Numbered from the stretch's first letter, positions 1 through 13,133 are shown. The stretch: 64,000 nucleotides of DNA from Panonychus citri (GCF_014898815.1 NW_026515543.1:496001-560000); one strand, 5' to 3'. Numbers and translations are program-made. Notes: a model not told the origin generated them from the letters alone.

Positions 1-450
1 ATTAAAAATTTCAATCTATTATCTAAACATGTTGTTATTACAATTCTAAAAGCACATTCGTAAGTATAATAATAATTATTATTAGTAATTAGTAATAATT
101 AATAGTTGATATTAATTTTCTTGTTTTAATTGTTAATTGTTAATTGTTTGATATTTGTTTGTCTTTTTTGTTAGTCCTGATCTAGTCACAACTCATTGGA
201 TTAACATTGCCCAACAATTGAGGAAAATGAAAAATTTTAATTCACTTAAAGCCGTAATTGCTGGATTAAGTAATGAATCAATATTCCGTTTAAAACAAAC
301 AGTTTGGTCTAAAATTAATAAAACAATTGAATCAACATTTAAACAATTATCAACAATTGTTGATGATGTTGACAATCAAACTTTATTGAGACAAACACAA
401 CTGGAAATTGAAGGAACTGCTAAAGTTAGGTAATTAATCAGTAATTAATT
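1..450 (+). repeat. Near-identical paralogous block, left copy (pairs with 9479-9930)
   Basis: Bases 1-450 match 9479-9930 almost perfectly across an exon end, an intron, a whole 255-bp exon and the first about 20 bases of the next intron. I see only a change in the TTA-type microsatellite near 70-85 (2 bp longer in the right copy) and one g/a change just before the splice acceptor. Identity stops abruptly after base 450. The left limit is hidden by the window edge. Confidence 0.9.
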
Positions 451-1148
451 TTTCCAATGATTACAAAACTTTTCTAGTTTTTACACAATCTAATTTTGTT
501 TTCTTCTATTTTTAATCATCTCAATGGTTATGTGACTGATCAACATGGTCGACAATTAATTGTTACACCATCAACAGTATCGAGGAAGAGTCTTTTGGTA
601 CAATACCTTACCTTGGTATATTTTTAACTGATTTAACTTTCATCGATACTAAGTCAAGTAATTACATTGAAGTAAGTAAAAGAAAAATTGTATAACAATT
701 AATTGAATTGATAATTGATCTAAATTAATAATGATAATCAATTTCTCCTTTTGCTTTTTCTCTTAGAATCCAAAAGCTGCAGGGAAAAAATTAATCAATT
801 TGGAAAAATGTTGCAAACAATTTGAGATAATTACTCAGATTCATTTACTTCAACAAAACATAAATGCTGCACTAACTGCTTACCATCAATCGCAACAATT
901 AACTGGACTCTCACAATTACCAAACTATAATAGTACACCAACTGTCCCTCGAATTGTTGTCGCTCGATTGTTCAGAGCTTGGTTTCAAGATTCAATTATC
1001 GCTGACATGACAGATAATGATTGGTAAATATAATCGATAATTAACATTCTCATTCCAATTAGATTAATAATCAAAATTTTTCTTTTATTTCTCAAACAGT
1101 TATAAGTTATCACTCGCCTTGGAAACATCTCAAAGTCAAAAGAAATGA
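1..1148 (+). CDS. RalGDS-type guanine nucleotide exchange factor, copy A (5' end outside window)
   Basis: C-terminal part of a RasGEF (CDC25-type) catalytic domain, which loads GTP onto Ras-family GTPases; the RalGDS/RGL group acts on Ral. Exons by splice consensus: 1-59, 175-429, 578-671, 767-1023, 1100-1148 (TGA). All phases join cleanly and exon lengths equal those of copy B near 9.4-10.6 kb. RalGDS-like landmarks are the IPYLGIFLTDL block, LINLEKCCKQFE, and a final CYKLSLALE near the stop, matching the usual end of RalGDS catalytic domains. The upstream part lies before base 1. Exon 175-429 is identical to exon 9655-9909, while the later exons have diverged clearly. The frame is open, so the gene looks functional. 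Domain identity is firm; the exact RalGDS/RGL subtype is inferred. Confidence 0.85.
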
Positions 1149-1304
1149 TCAATCTCCATCATCAACAATTTACCTTCTTAATTATTTACACACCAAAAGC
1201 AAAAAAATATTATTTTTCTATACAACTAATTAATCACTGGACATCATTTGTTTTTTTTTCTTGCATTCTAATTGCAATTATACTTGACCAAAAGAATCTC
1301 CATC

Positions 1305-1347
<43 letters not shown>

Positions 1348-3495
1348 GTCTTTCCGCACTTTGTTTTTAAATTGCTTATTATTTCGTGCATTTTTATTGC
1401 AACAATTTAATCAATTGTGTCAATTACCATTCAATTTAGATGTGTAATTATCACATTGATAGTTTTTTTTACAGTTTTCTTACTCACTTTTACTTTTACT
1501 CTCTCTGTTTACTATTTGTTAAAACACCAAAAATGCTTAACCAAAAAAAAGAAATTGTTTTCTAAATCATCTCTTTTTTGATTCTTTTATACAATCATAG
1601 GCACACACACACAATTAAATTGTTTATACTCAATCAATTGTTTCCATATAACTCAATGTATCCTTTTTGGGTTAAGAATTTGATCCATTTCTAATTGTTA
1701 TTCAATTTTAGCTGTTCAATTGATTGTCCTTGAAAATCAGTTGTTCAGTTGATTATCAGAAACACAGGAATATGATTAACAATCTGGTTAAAACTTCAAG
1801 GACTCAATTTACTCTTCCAGTGGTTAGTCAACTTGATTTAATGAGAATTTTAATCTCACTCATTTTGACTTTTTCCTCTCTCTCTCTCTCAGTTGTTATT
1901 TAATTGTCACACCAATTTGTTCAACCTCACACCGAGAAAATGATCACAATAATCAGCTGATTGTTTGGAGTGTAATTGTTTGTAAATCACACGCCTGTCC
2001 ATTGTTTTGATTTGATTTAAACGCCTCTCATTGGGTAGAAGTAAAAAAAAATTAAACCTCCAGGTAAATGATGATCACTTGATTAGTACAAATTGAAAAA
2101 AATTAATCATCATATCCTTGTGATTAAACAGAATCAGTTCAAATTGTAATTGATTAAAAAATTCAATTCTTTCATGAGTGTGTAGCAAAAACAGAAAACT
2201 ATTGATTGTAATCAATCAATATACAGAATTTGTTTTCTCATCTAATCACCAACTCAGCTTACAATTAAAAAGATAATCAGATCAGATGAACCTAAAGACT
2301 ATCAGTTTTTCATGTAAACATAAATTCATTGATTATTATTAACCAAAACAAAAAATCAACTGGAAAGATTATCAATTAAGATAATCAGTTAATCCATGAG
2401 ACGATATTAACTCAATTTCAATGTTCCTTTGGCATGAAAGTTAATCCAGTCAATCCCACGTAAAGAAAAGGCAAACCTTTAAAATGAAACAAAGAATAAG
2501 AATAAAATTAAAAATTAGAATTTCAAATCTGATGAACAATTAAAAAATAGAATTAAAAGAAACTTAATCACAAACGACAATCAAAATATTCCATAAGTTT
2601 AAGATGTTCCCTCTCTTTCTAGGAGGCAATACACTTACAGATAATTACCTTGAAAAAAATGATTAATTGTCAACTAAGATGGTTAATTAAGTTACACTAA
2701 TTAAAGATACAAATGTAAATTAGTAAAAGATAAACAATTAAAATCGTCACTTGATAAAAAGGTTAACATGTGATTGTGAACAAAAACGAAGAGGGAAAAG
2801 ATAAAGTGATTAACATTTTCGTGATGAAAGTTAATTAGAATGTTTTTAATTTCTCTCTTAATTGTTTCCATTATGATCTTCATGAAATCATCAACTTCCA
2901 TGTAAATATCTATTTTAGCGGAGATTTTTATGGAATTTTTCGTTTTGGCCTCCTAATGTGAAGAAAATCAATCAATATAATCACTCCGATACTAATTTCT
3001 TGTGAACAATCAAAAAGACTTCAAGAACTTCAGTTTTGATAACATCGAACGGAATTAACTCTGAGTACCAGGCCAAAACCCGTCATTGTCCTGTCGTGTA
3101 AAGGCCCAATGTCCAATTCAATCCTCCGAAACTTTTTCATCATTTGTCCGATTTGAGCAACTGACTGAATGGTCGTAATGAAACAAACAATCAAATCATC
3201 ACATCGTTTCAATTTTGATCTGGTTCATATAAGCAAAATAATTCGTTCCCGAAAATTTCAACAATTAACCAATTAACCAATTAACTAATACAATCAACAT
3301 TTTCTCAATTTTTCAGTCATGATTAGAATAGTTGAGTTACAGATGATCGTTGATTCTCAAAGAAAATTGATCAGCAATTTGTCCTCCGTTTGTATCTCGA
3401 GACCGACGACCTTTGGATTCTCAATATTTTGATTCCTTTTTTGGATCCAACAATTTGCTAATCAACGAGTTCTCTATTTCCTAATTGTTGAGAAT
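1149..3495. other. Intergenic or 5' regulatory stretch, no gene recognised
   Basis: AT-rich DNA between the stop of copy A and the candidate first exon of copy B. It holds the 3' flank of copy A, a CT microsatellite at 1307-1342, another CT run near 1878-1891, and many short AAT/ATT-type tracts. A slightly less AT-rich patch at about 3030-3230 has a 60-codon minus-strand frame with no recognisable similarity and no splice context. Nothing here is called as a gene. Confidence 0.6.
1307..1342. repeat. (CT)n microsatellite
   Basis: Uninterrupted CT dinucleotide tract of about 36 bp downstream of copy A. The Leu/Ser-repeat frame it creates at 1145-1447 is simple sequence, not a gene. Confidence 0.95.
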
Positions 3496-6400
3496 ATGCC
3501 AGTGATTAACATAATCTTCTCATTCATTGGATTTCCAACAATTTACACCCTGTAAGTGAAAATGATTAGTGTTTATTAACAAGGTTACAAAATGATGATA
3601 TTCATTGTTTATGTGTGGAGACAGTTAATTAATTACAATCAATGAGATTCCTACATCTTTTTCAAGATGATGAAAGTGATTAATTAAAAAGTTAATGTGT
3701 TAATGGCCTTCCAATGGTTAGTTTTTGTCTTTCAATAAAAAAAAAGGATAACATGTTAATCAATTTATTACCACAATAAATTGATTGTTTTCCTTTTTTT
3801 AATCAACATCTCATAATTACTTTGATTGTTGTTGTAAAACAAAACATAATCATTATCATGTTTCAGATTTTTTTGTTATGTTTCCATCAGATTGACGTTA
3901 ATCAGTCAACCGACCTTTTAAACAATTGAACAATTAACTGATTAACGTTACTTTTACCTTTTTATTTGCAGATAATGGATTTAATATTTTCTCATGCCAA
4001 CAATTAACTGATTAACCAGATAAATCGACACACATTTGGGATCCATAGCTTCATCTTTACAGATTATTTGATTCTTGGTTAATCAAACTGATGAGTTTTT
4101 CCACTAAATCAACAATTTAAGTTGATTGTAAATCTTTTTTTTTTCTCAGCCATCAGGGTTTTCCATGTAATCAGAATCTTTGGAATAAACTTTTTCTCTG
4201 CTTAATTTTTGCTTCCATTTCCAAAGGAATTTTGTTATGATTATCCTGATGCAGATTCTACTTTGGATTATGAGGATGATGATTAAGATTAAAATAGATT
4301 TGAACTTGAAATCCATCCATTTACAAGGTTAACGTTCAATTCTGATTCTTCATCTCTCTTTTTTTCCCAAGCATCTCATGCTTAATTTTTAATCTACATT
4401 CACCATTTTGATGGTTAATCAATTTCTCAATCTTTTTTTACTCTTCACAATCGTAGCAAAAAAAAATCTAAATTCAATTGTTGTTTATATAATGTTAACA
4501 AATATCATATATGGGGTTACTTAATTTGACAGTTTCCACGTCAATCATCATTTAATTGAGTTAACAACAAATGCTGTAATCCCACACTCCCACGTGAGAG
4601 AATCAATTGAATTCCAATCAATCCGTTTAATCATCTTCATGGTAAACAATCAATAATAAATCAACAATTGATTTTAGAAATCACAAATTCAGATGAAGAT
4701 TGAGATTGAGATTAATCATCAATAACATATACCAACAGCCAACACAACCACTGAAAAACCAACGATAACCAATTTGTTGACAATTGTTAATCATTCCAAC
4801 AATCACTTGAAGATAATGTTACAATTTAACTGATCACAAAAGACAAACAAACAAGAATTTGATTAAAATAGATTCCCAATCAAATCAATAAAAATCCAAG
4901 AAATCAAATGAAAATAAACCAAGGAAAATCTTCAAATCTTCTAATGTCACATGAAAGAAAATGAATGTCTCTTTTTTTTCATGAAATTCTCACGCAAATA
5001 ATCAGAATCAAATTGTTAATCAGTAATATCCTCTTTTCATCATGAACCATAAATACCAAAGGGAAGAGCCATCATATCAATAATATTGAACAAAGAAGAA
5101 AACAATTACAATTATGATTTATGGAAAATGAAACAAGATGAAAACAATTGATCACGAAAATCACAAATCACATTAATCACTTTGAATCTCGATTGATTAG
5201 GGGGAACATATTGTTACAAACACCGAATGAAAATATAATCCTCATTTAGAGCGATTAAATTATCCCAATTTCTATTGCAATTAAAGAAAGAAAGAAAATT
5301 ATGATTGATCAAAATTAGAGAAGAAAAAAAAAGTCAAAGAGAACATTTTTTGTTCTCTTTTGTGTTAACCAATGGGAGAGATTCGGAGGCATCGACACCA
5401 TTTTGGTTTCTCTTTTCCCTCCAATTGTTTCAACTCAAAGACTAAATTGTTTACCCTCTTGATCATCACGAGTAATTAATTGATTTGGTTTCTAATTTCA
5501 CTTTAATAATTAGTTTGTAACAATTTATTTCGTCAGATTGTCAACCGATTTCTCGTCACTTGATCAATTTATTGGAATTTTCTGTGTACCTGGATCGATG
5601 TAAACAAATGAACAATAATTTTGATTTTCTCTTTTTTTCTTCTCTGTGAGATTTGATAACCTTGATTATGATTTTCTATTCTCTTGATCATGATTAAGAG
5701 TATTTGAAGAAACCCTGTGAGTGTTGATTCTTTTTCCCTGTGTTATATTTGATTGTGTGTCTCATCATCATTTTCTTCATCTTCTGTTTCTTTTTCTTCT
5801 TCTCTTTTCATCATCATCATCATCATCTCTCTCTCTCTCTCTCTTGTGTGTGTGCGTGAAAGTTAATGAGTATTTATACATTATGATGGTTAACATTAAC
5901 TCACTTTAATCACTCGACTCACTCAATTTATCTTCATGTTCTCTTCCTCACTTCTCTCTCTCTCTCTCTCACTGTGTTTCTCTATCTTCCAGTGTCTAGT
6001 TTCATCTGTATCATTATAATCATCCAACTTTAAATGTAATCGTCATAATCATAATATGATGTTGACGTTCTGTTCCAAGTAGGCGACATCTCAACATTTT
6101 GCTCTCTCTCTCTCTTTTTTTCTCTCTCTTCTCTCTCATTCTTTTCTATTATCATCATTTATTAACACCATCATCTACAGTGAACATCAAATATTACATC
6201 TTCCACTTTAATCCTCATACACCAGCGACAACAAAATCAATTCATCCTTGGCATAATCTCAATCTTCATCATCATAATCAATTTTTTGTTCTCTCTTTCC
6301 CTCTCACAAATTCTTATAATTGTTTTCATTTTCTTCTTCTTTTCTTTTTCTGACATTTGTGACACTTTTTTGTTTCTCTTTTTTGTTTTTTTTTCTGCTT

Positions 6401-9366
6401 GGAGAGCAAAAATTTTACTTTTCAACCTTAAATTGAGCCTGAATTTAATCATGATCAGCTCACGTTAAATTCAACAACAAAAAGAATTTAAAAAAAGACC
6501 AACTGATAATCTACCTAAGCTTTTACCTTCAATTGACTCATTCTCAATACCTTTTGTGATCAAATTAATTGTTTTTGGATTTTTACCTAATACAAATTGA
6601 GTCTAAATCCAATTTAGTGAATATCAATTCAATCACAATTGTGCCTTTTCTCATCTCAAATTATCTCAAATCTTTTGTGATCTATTTTATGCTTACCTTT
6701 GCATGAAATTAAGTTCAATTGTAACTACTGTTGATTGTCCTTTAGTTTTCTCCACAATTAACTACAACAGTTTAAACGTTCAGTATTTTGATACTTAAAT
6801 TGTGCTAAATTACAAGGTAATTATTGGTCATAAATGAACGTGTTAATTTGACAAATTTATTGGTTTACTTTCACATCTAATTTGTTTCCTTTATTAATCA
6901 TACTGATTATCTACTACAATATACTAATTGTGTCGACTTTTTTTATCTTCCTTTTATTATCTATCTTCATAAACTGTGCTTCTGTTAACTCTTATTCCAA
7001 CAATTAAGCTGATTTAATTGTAACCTGATTGATTATGGTGATGAAAATGAAAACAAACCTTATCGATTCACAATTAATAAATCACTTGGCCTCGTGTTAA
7101 ATTACATCTAATAGGATTGATCCAATTCATTGACATCATTTATCCAATCAAATTGTAAACAAATCATTATTCAGGAACCAGTGATTAATAAGCAAATCAA
7201 TTATTATAAATATTAATCATCATAATCATTCAACAATTAACATAACATCAACAACAACAACAACAACCTTTAAATGAAATACATTGGAATCAAATTCTGG
7301 TTTGTTGATTCTTTTAATTCATAATTTACCTTGATTAACATCATCACCATCGTCATCATAATCGTCATCAACCCTGATTATTATTTATTATCATGATATG
7401 ATCAAACAATTAACATCACCTTTTCTCCCATTTCCACATAACTTAATTATTTTACAATAATTAAGGATTTTCTATGTACGTGTAATTGTTTTAATTTTGT
7501 TTACTGAAAAAGCCACTCTGATTAAGTGACTCAGTAAATGATAATTTATCCCAATTCTAAATTACCCTTATAAACAATTTTAATTAATTTGTTACACTGA
7601 TTATGTTAATTGTTGATAAATATCATAATCATTTAAGTGTTAGACCAAAAAGAAACCCAGCAACAGTTAACAACGATTATGATTACCAATGATGATAGAT
7701 TTTAATTAAACAATAATGACATTGACAATGATTTTCTCAGCTTGGTAACGATAAACATCATGATTTTTATCACTAATTATTTCCTACTTTTTTACTTCTT
7801 CCTTTTCTTAATTAACTTCTTCCTCGCAATTTAGGCGATCTGATCGCAAATTGAAAAAAGATGAGGCTCTCAACGTTAAAAGGATGCCCCGTGTTGATCT
7901 GCAACCAGAGGACCGACGACGTCGATCAAAATCAGTTGATAAGGATGACAACATGAAGGTAAGTAAATACTCATCTCTATCATTTAATAATCGATTATCA
8001 ATCATTCAATCAATTGTTAATGAAACTTATCTGTGAGTTGTAACAATTAAACTTTTCCTTACAATGTAAACAAATGAAAAAAAAATATACATTAACCATA
8101 ATTACATGTATTGATTAATCTTTGCTGAGAGGTTGATTATTTACCCTTTTCTGTTATAATGTTAAACATGATTTAATGAGAAAACAATATTACCTAGAAT
8201 TGAAATGATTATAATGAGATTGAATTTCGAAACTGAATTAACCATTTTTTTTTATTGTTTGTTTGTTAGGTAATTTGATTGTAATTCTTACTGATTGTTC
8301 TCATTTTATTTTTCCACAGACTCATCAACGTGAAAAACGCAAAGTTCGTATATTAAAGGCAGCAACCATGGATCATATAATTGAATATATTTTACTATTA
8401 ACTCCACACCAACGGGAATTAAATTTATCATCAACAATTCATCAATGTACTTCCTTAATGGAAGAAGGTCGAAGCGATGTAACCCATATAATGCATGTTA
8501 TTTTTTGTACTTATCGTAAATACTGTTCACCCCAAGAAGTTTTTACAATTCTGGTAAAACATTCACGAAAAGCATCACCTCAACAATTACGATTCGTACT
8601 TCATTATTGGTTAAGATATTATCCGGAAGATTTTCTTTCTCCATTGGAAATGGATTCACCTGATATAATAACAGAAGCAAATGATAATATTGATTTAATT
8701 ACTGTTAGTTTGCCCATTGATGATTCTTTATCATCTCCTTCCGCAAATTCTACAATTAATGGAAATACTTCCTCCTTAGAAGGTAATTGTATTTTAACAG
8801 CAATTAACAACAAAAACAATTACAACAGCAAAAACATTAACAATGAAATTGATGGTAAAGTCAACGATGAAATAACGAAACATGAAACATGCCCATCAAC
8901 TAATAACCAAAGTAAATCCCCGAGAAGTTCATCAATCTCTCAATTAAAACCAACGCCAGTATTTAACTCAACAACATCATCAACAACTCAATTGTCAAAC
9001 CAAAAAACTTTATTTGATCTTTTATTACTTCTTCCTTGTATTGATGATACTCTTTACCGAAAGGCTCATTTATTTGTTGAACAAAGTAAATTTGATCAGA
9101 CTGATCAAACTTCAAATTCTCGTCATAATGTAAGTTTACTTTTACCTTTCAAATTTATACACAATTTCACAATTAACTAATTGTTGTTTATTATTCTTTC
9201 ATTTTTATTTCCATTTCTATTATAGTCTATCAACAAATCTCCTGCTTATTGCATCATTGATTTGGACACTAAATTTGTCGCTCAACAATTGACCGCTATT
9301 GATCTGGTAAATTTAATCAGCCACTTGATGATTATGATGATTAACAAAATTAGAGATGATAATTAA

Positions 9367-9398
<32 letters not shown>

Positions 9399-10596
9399 TC
9401 TTTTAGGAAAACTTTTTATCTTTAAAACCTTACACTCTATTGAATGGCCATCGACAAAATCCTCGAGTTCAAAATATGATTAAAAATTTCAATCTATTAT
9501 CTAAACATGTTGTTATTACAATTCTAAAAGCACATTCGTAAGTATAATATTATTATTATTATTAGTAATTAGTAATAATTAATAGTTGATATTAATTTTC
9601 TTGTTTTAATTGTTAATTGTTAATTGTTTGATATTTGTTTGTCTTTTTTATTAGTCCTGATCTAGTCACAACTCATTGGATTAACATTGCCCAACAATTG
9701 AGGAAAATGAAAAATTTTAATTCACTTAAAGCCGTAATTGCTGGATTAAGTAATGAATCAATATTCCGTTTAAAACAAACAGTTTGGTCTAAAATTAATA
9801 AAACAATTGAATCAACATTTAAACAATTATCAACAATTGTTGATGATGTTGACAATCAAACTTTATTGAGACAAACACAACTGGAAATTGAAGGAACTGC
9901 TAAAGTTAGGTAATTAATCAGTAATTAATTATTCATTCATCGCCCATATCAACAATCACGAATCATATCTTAATTTAATTCATTTCACCAATTTGTTTTA
10001 ATAGCTTCGAGGAAGAGTCATTTGGTACAATACCTTATCTGGGAACTTTCCTCACTGATTTAACCTTCATCGACACAAAATTAACTAATTACATCGAGGT
10101 ATTCCATCTTTACCATATGATTGCTTAAACTCATCTGATTACCATTTCATTTTACTAATTTGATTAACTTTTGCATTTATCCTTATTAGAATCCCAAAGA
10201 AGGAGGCAAAAGACTAATTAATCTGGAAAAATGTTGCAAACAATTTGAAATACTTACCCAAATCCGATTACTCCAGCAAAACATCAAGGCCTCATTATTT
10301 GCTCTCTATCAATCTCAACAATTAAGTGGCTTCACTGAATTACCTCCTTTCTACAGTAATACTAATGTACCTCGAATTGTTGTTGCTCGATTATTTCGAT
10401 CATGGTTCAATGACTCATTAATTTCAAGTATGTCAGATAACGATTGGTGAGTATAATTAACTTTCATTCATAACTAACTCAATTCTAATTGGAACAAAAC
10501 TCTGATTTCTTTCAATCTAAACTTTTTTCCTTCTTCATCTTTTCTAGTTACAAATTATCTTTGGCCATAGAAGCTCCAATAAATCAACGAAAGTGA
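3496..10596 (+). CDS. RalGDS-type guanine nucleotide exchange factor, copy B (full gene; first exon provisional)
   Basis: Exchange factor for a Ras/Ral-type GTPase at membranes. Supported exons: 7835-7958, 8320-9129, 9226-9306, 9407-9537, 9655-9909, 10005-10098, 10190-10446, 10548-10596 (TGA); every phase matches. A candidate first coding exon is 3496-3551: ATG, 18 codons, then CT before a consensus gtaagt, which joins in phase to 7835 across a 4.3-kb intron. Order in the protein: basic Arg/Ser-rich N-terminus, RasGEF_N (REM) domain at about 8340-8640 with the KVRILKAATMDHIIEY start typical of RalGDS, a long Ser/Asn/Thr-rich insertion at about 8640-9000, then the CDC25 catalytic domain from about 9240 with FDLLLLLPC before it and IPYLGTFLTDLTFIDT in it. 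The C-terminal Ral-binding (RA) domain of vertebrate RalGDS is absent. Domain call strong; first exon is inference (about 0.4). Confidence 0.82.
3552..7834. other. Presumed long 5' intron or upstream regulatory region
   Basis: No coding exon recognised. CT-rich tracts occur at about 5827-5844, 5951-5970 and 6100-6138, and a short AAC run lies at 7250-7268. Frames at 5721-5909, 6099-6353 and 6237-6468 are products of these simple repeats. If 3496-3551 is the first exon this is one large intron; otherwise it is upstream DNA. Confidence 0.5.
9479..9930 (+). repeat. Near-identical paralogous block, right copy (pairs with 1-450)
   Basis: See the left copy. Within copy B the block starts in exon 9407-9537 or earlier (left edge not testable) and ends about 20 bp inside the intron after exon 9655-9909. 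After 9930 the intron is unrelated to that of copy A, and the next exon differs at roughly 18 of 94 positions. Confidence 0.9.
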
Positions 10597-11474
10597 ATCA
10601 ACTAATTTTTCCTTCGAATCAACTCAATCTAAATTCGAAATTGAATCTTCTCAAAGTATCTAAATTAACCAAAAACCATCAATTCTTTCCGTCTCCATCA
10701 TCAACCACCTTCATCTTATCAATCATCACAATTAACTCGAAAAATTATCCAACAAAATCAATCATAACTCATCATTTTCATCTGTATCATAATTTATATC
10801 AAGACAATTTCAATTGTTGGTTGAAAAATCGTATCATCTATTTTGAATCAATGAAACTTGATAATAGTTTCCGAGAGTCTTTCAAATTATATAATTTATT
10901 TATTTAGTTAATCAATTAATCAGTGAACAAAAAGATACACACCTTAACAATTAATCCAACAAACTTTTGATGGATATAAACTGTTATTTTTTTTTTGCTT
11001 CAGAAAGAAAAATCAATAACAATGATAATTAAAAAGTGATTTAATTTTTAATCACCAATGATTTAAATTACAATATGATATTCTAATTGTCATATTTATC
11101 AAAGGAATCACCATATGAGAAGACTAATTAACAATATGTAAATTGCTTAATCATCATCATCGTCACCAATCTTGATATCACGAGAAAAACACTGTTAATC
11201 AGTTAAACAGTAGGAAAACCTTGAACAATTAATTAATCATACATTGAACAGACTAATTTACTTGATTACATACAATTAAAAGAGAAAGTAATAGGAATGG
11301 AAATCAAACATTATCAATAAATTAATTTGTAACAATTTAATCAACAGTCAAAAAGGGAGAAACCATTGGAAATTAATTATCTCCATTAACATAAATTGAC
11401 GTAATAATTATCATTGACCTCGTGGCTGAATTAATTGTCGTCAAACGAAAGTAACAATTGTTACAATTATTCAT
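10597..11474. other. Intergenic, convergent 3' flanks
   Basis: AT-rich spacer between the RalGDS copy B stop (+) and the stop of the first array gene (-). A 104-codon frame at 10593-10907 overlaps the true stop, is Asn/Ser/Ile-rich and has no family features; I treat it as chance. Nothing else seen. Confidence 0.6.
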
Positions 11475-12719
11475 CTATTTTTTGAATTTTTCTTTGAATT
11501 TTGTTAACTTATTTTTCATAAGATGTTTTTGGATCAAACCTCGAACGGTCATGAATGGAACACCGAAACCCGTCGATTCAAGATTCCGCTTCTCCTCATG
11601 CGATAAAAGTACAAATCTCCACACGGAAAATGTAACAAAAAGGATAAAACCACAGATGAAAACGAACAGAATTTCGAGTAAATATTTAGAGATCGAAAAT
11701 GGTAAACCAGTGTTCGCTTTACCCGTTCCAAGAGGGAACTCATGCCGATCCATTACAATTGAACAGTTCAAAGTTTTCTTATATATTTGATTAAGATCAA
11801 ATTGGAATGTTAAATGGTCGAGCAAACGATTTACATTTGAAACCATTCTTTCCCCACTTTCATCACTCAAATCGACACAAAATACTTTTGGCCTTAGATA
11901 AAAATCTCCGTTCGATTGGATGAAAAACTTATTATACTCTGAATTCCAAGTGAATCCATTGAATGTTGGAACTTGATAAACTAACAATCGCTTATTGATA
12001 ATTGATTGTGGTAAATTGTGAGAATACAAAGTGAAATCAGCAGCCCAACGACCAAATTCACTTGGTACTTTAGGTAAACACTCATCTCGAAATGAAGGTT
12101 TAGAACAGTTCAAACTACTCGAATCTACAATGGTACAATTAATAATAAGTGAACAGTTTAACCTCAATTCTTCATCAACCAATTTGGATCGATTAAAGTA
12201 AACTAAAACATAAGGTTGATATAAAGCGTTAAAATTAGTACCAGTAAAACTGATTCCGTGTTCAATTGAATCGTACACCGATAACGACGGTCGAGTTACT
12301 ACAAATGTCGGAGTCTCGAACATAGTTATGTTCGTTGTGAGGTTTCGATTTGAACATATTGATTGATCCTCGCAAATTCTAGTCACTAATCGGAGTAAAT
12401 TGTCTTGGGAATAATCGTAGTCCCGCCATGGACATTGTAAATAATCTGGACGTTCAATTGAATTACGATCGTGACACGATTCCTCCGATGGATAACCAGA
12501 TAAGGGACCACATTGGATGTCACAAAGTCTCAAAGAATTGGGTTGATACCTAAATTGACAAAAACCGTACTTGAAACAATAATTAGGAGTCATAACTAAT
12601 TGTTGACAATCAACTGTTTGAAAATAGTTGATCATGATTAGAATCAAATTAGTAATCAGACCGATTGCTTGTAGAAACATTGGATAGTTTAAAAATACTA
12701 CAATTAAACTTGTCAACAT
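11475..12719 (-). CDS. Orphan type I membrane protein, array member 1
   Basis: Single-exon frame of 414 codons. Visible order: hydrophobic leader ending near TVDC (about residue 38), Cys-rich N-terminal module starting PNYCFKYGFC, a stretch containing YDSIEH (149-154), an N-glycosylation- and Cys-rich stretch with LIINCTIVDSSSLNCSKP (191-208), a second ectodomain with PTFNGFTW, then NCSIV...FPLG, one transmembrane helix at about 346-370 and a basic cytoplasmic tail. The region 135-215 resembles the IPT/TIG domains of plexin-type receptors, but that is my inference. Bases 11713-12653 are about 99% identical to member 3, while helix and tail differ. Met1 or Met14 could start it. Likely a surface receptor or decoy; function unknown. 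Confidence 0.8.
   Translation of the reverse strand: MLTSLIVVFLNYPMFLQAIGLITNLILIMINYFQTVDCQQLVMTPNYCFKYGFCQFRYQPNSLRLCDIQCGPLSGYPSEESCHDRNSIERPDYLQCPWRDYDYSQDNLLRLVTRICEDQSICSNRNLTTNITMFETPTFVVTRPSLSVYDSIEHGISFTGTNFNALYQPYVLVYFNRSKLVDEELRLNCSLIINCTIVDSSSLNCSKPSFRDECLPKVPSEFGRWAADFTLYSHNLPQSIINKRLLVYQVPTFNGFTWNSEYNKFFIQSNGDFYLRPKVFCVDLSDESGERMVSNVNRLLDHLTFQFDLNQIYKKTLNCSIVMDRHEFPLGTGKANTGLPFSISKYLLEILFVFICGFILFVTFSVWRFVLLSHEEKRNLESTGFGVPFMTVRGLIQKHLMKNKLTKFKEKFKK
11713..12653 (-). repeat. Ectodomain-limited near-identical block (pairs with 14860-15800)
   Basis: 941 bp align without gaps to 14860-15800 (constant offset 3147). I count about nine substitutions by eye, three of them adjacent (Met to Tyr). 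The block runs from within the signal peptide to just before the transmembrane segment; sequence beyond both ends is dissimilar. Confidence 0.92.
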
Positions 12720-13133
12720 AATCAGAATATATCAATTGCTTAAAAGGATTACAATTCAAATTAAGAGTGTTGGGATTATTTTGACTAAAGGATAACACTG
12801 AGATTGATAATCAACTGTAATGAAAATCTACTTGCAAATTTATCGTCCACTTTGTGCACATAATTGTAATCGTAATCAAACTAATTGTCATGTTAATTAA
12901 ACGTCAATCAACTAAACAAGATTGACAATAAAAATCGAGTCATAAATTGTTAGAATAACGATCTTGTTATGATTCAACTCTCATCATGAATTTATCACAA
13001 TCAAATTGTAATGAAAAAGTTTAAATTCTATGATTAATTTATCATGTTAATGAACAATTTATTTTACGCTTTTAATAGGAAACTAAATTACAATTGATAG
13101 TTGGCAATGATTAGAATCAATGATTCTGCTTAA
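12720..13133. other. Intergenic spacer in array
   Basis: About 400 bp of AT-rich DNA holding the promoter of member 1 and the 3' flank of member 2, both on the minus strand. No discrete motif is convincing. Confidence 0.5.

Noticed and set aside
1145..1447. 100-codon plus-strand frame with Leu-Ser repeats
   Set aside because: Produced by the CT microsatellite; it overlaps the true stop of the RalGDS copy.
3030..3212. 60-codon minus-strand frame in a slightly GC-richer patch
   Set aside because: No similarity recognised, no signal peptide or splice sites that connect it; kept only as part of the intergenic description.
5721..6468. Several overlapping frames on both strands
   Set aside because: Simple-sequence translations (poly Ser/Leu or poly Lys/Glu) of CT/GA-rich DNA; no domain or splice context.
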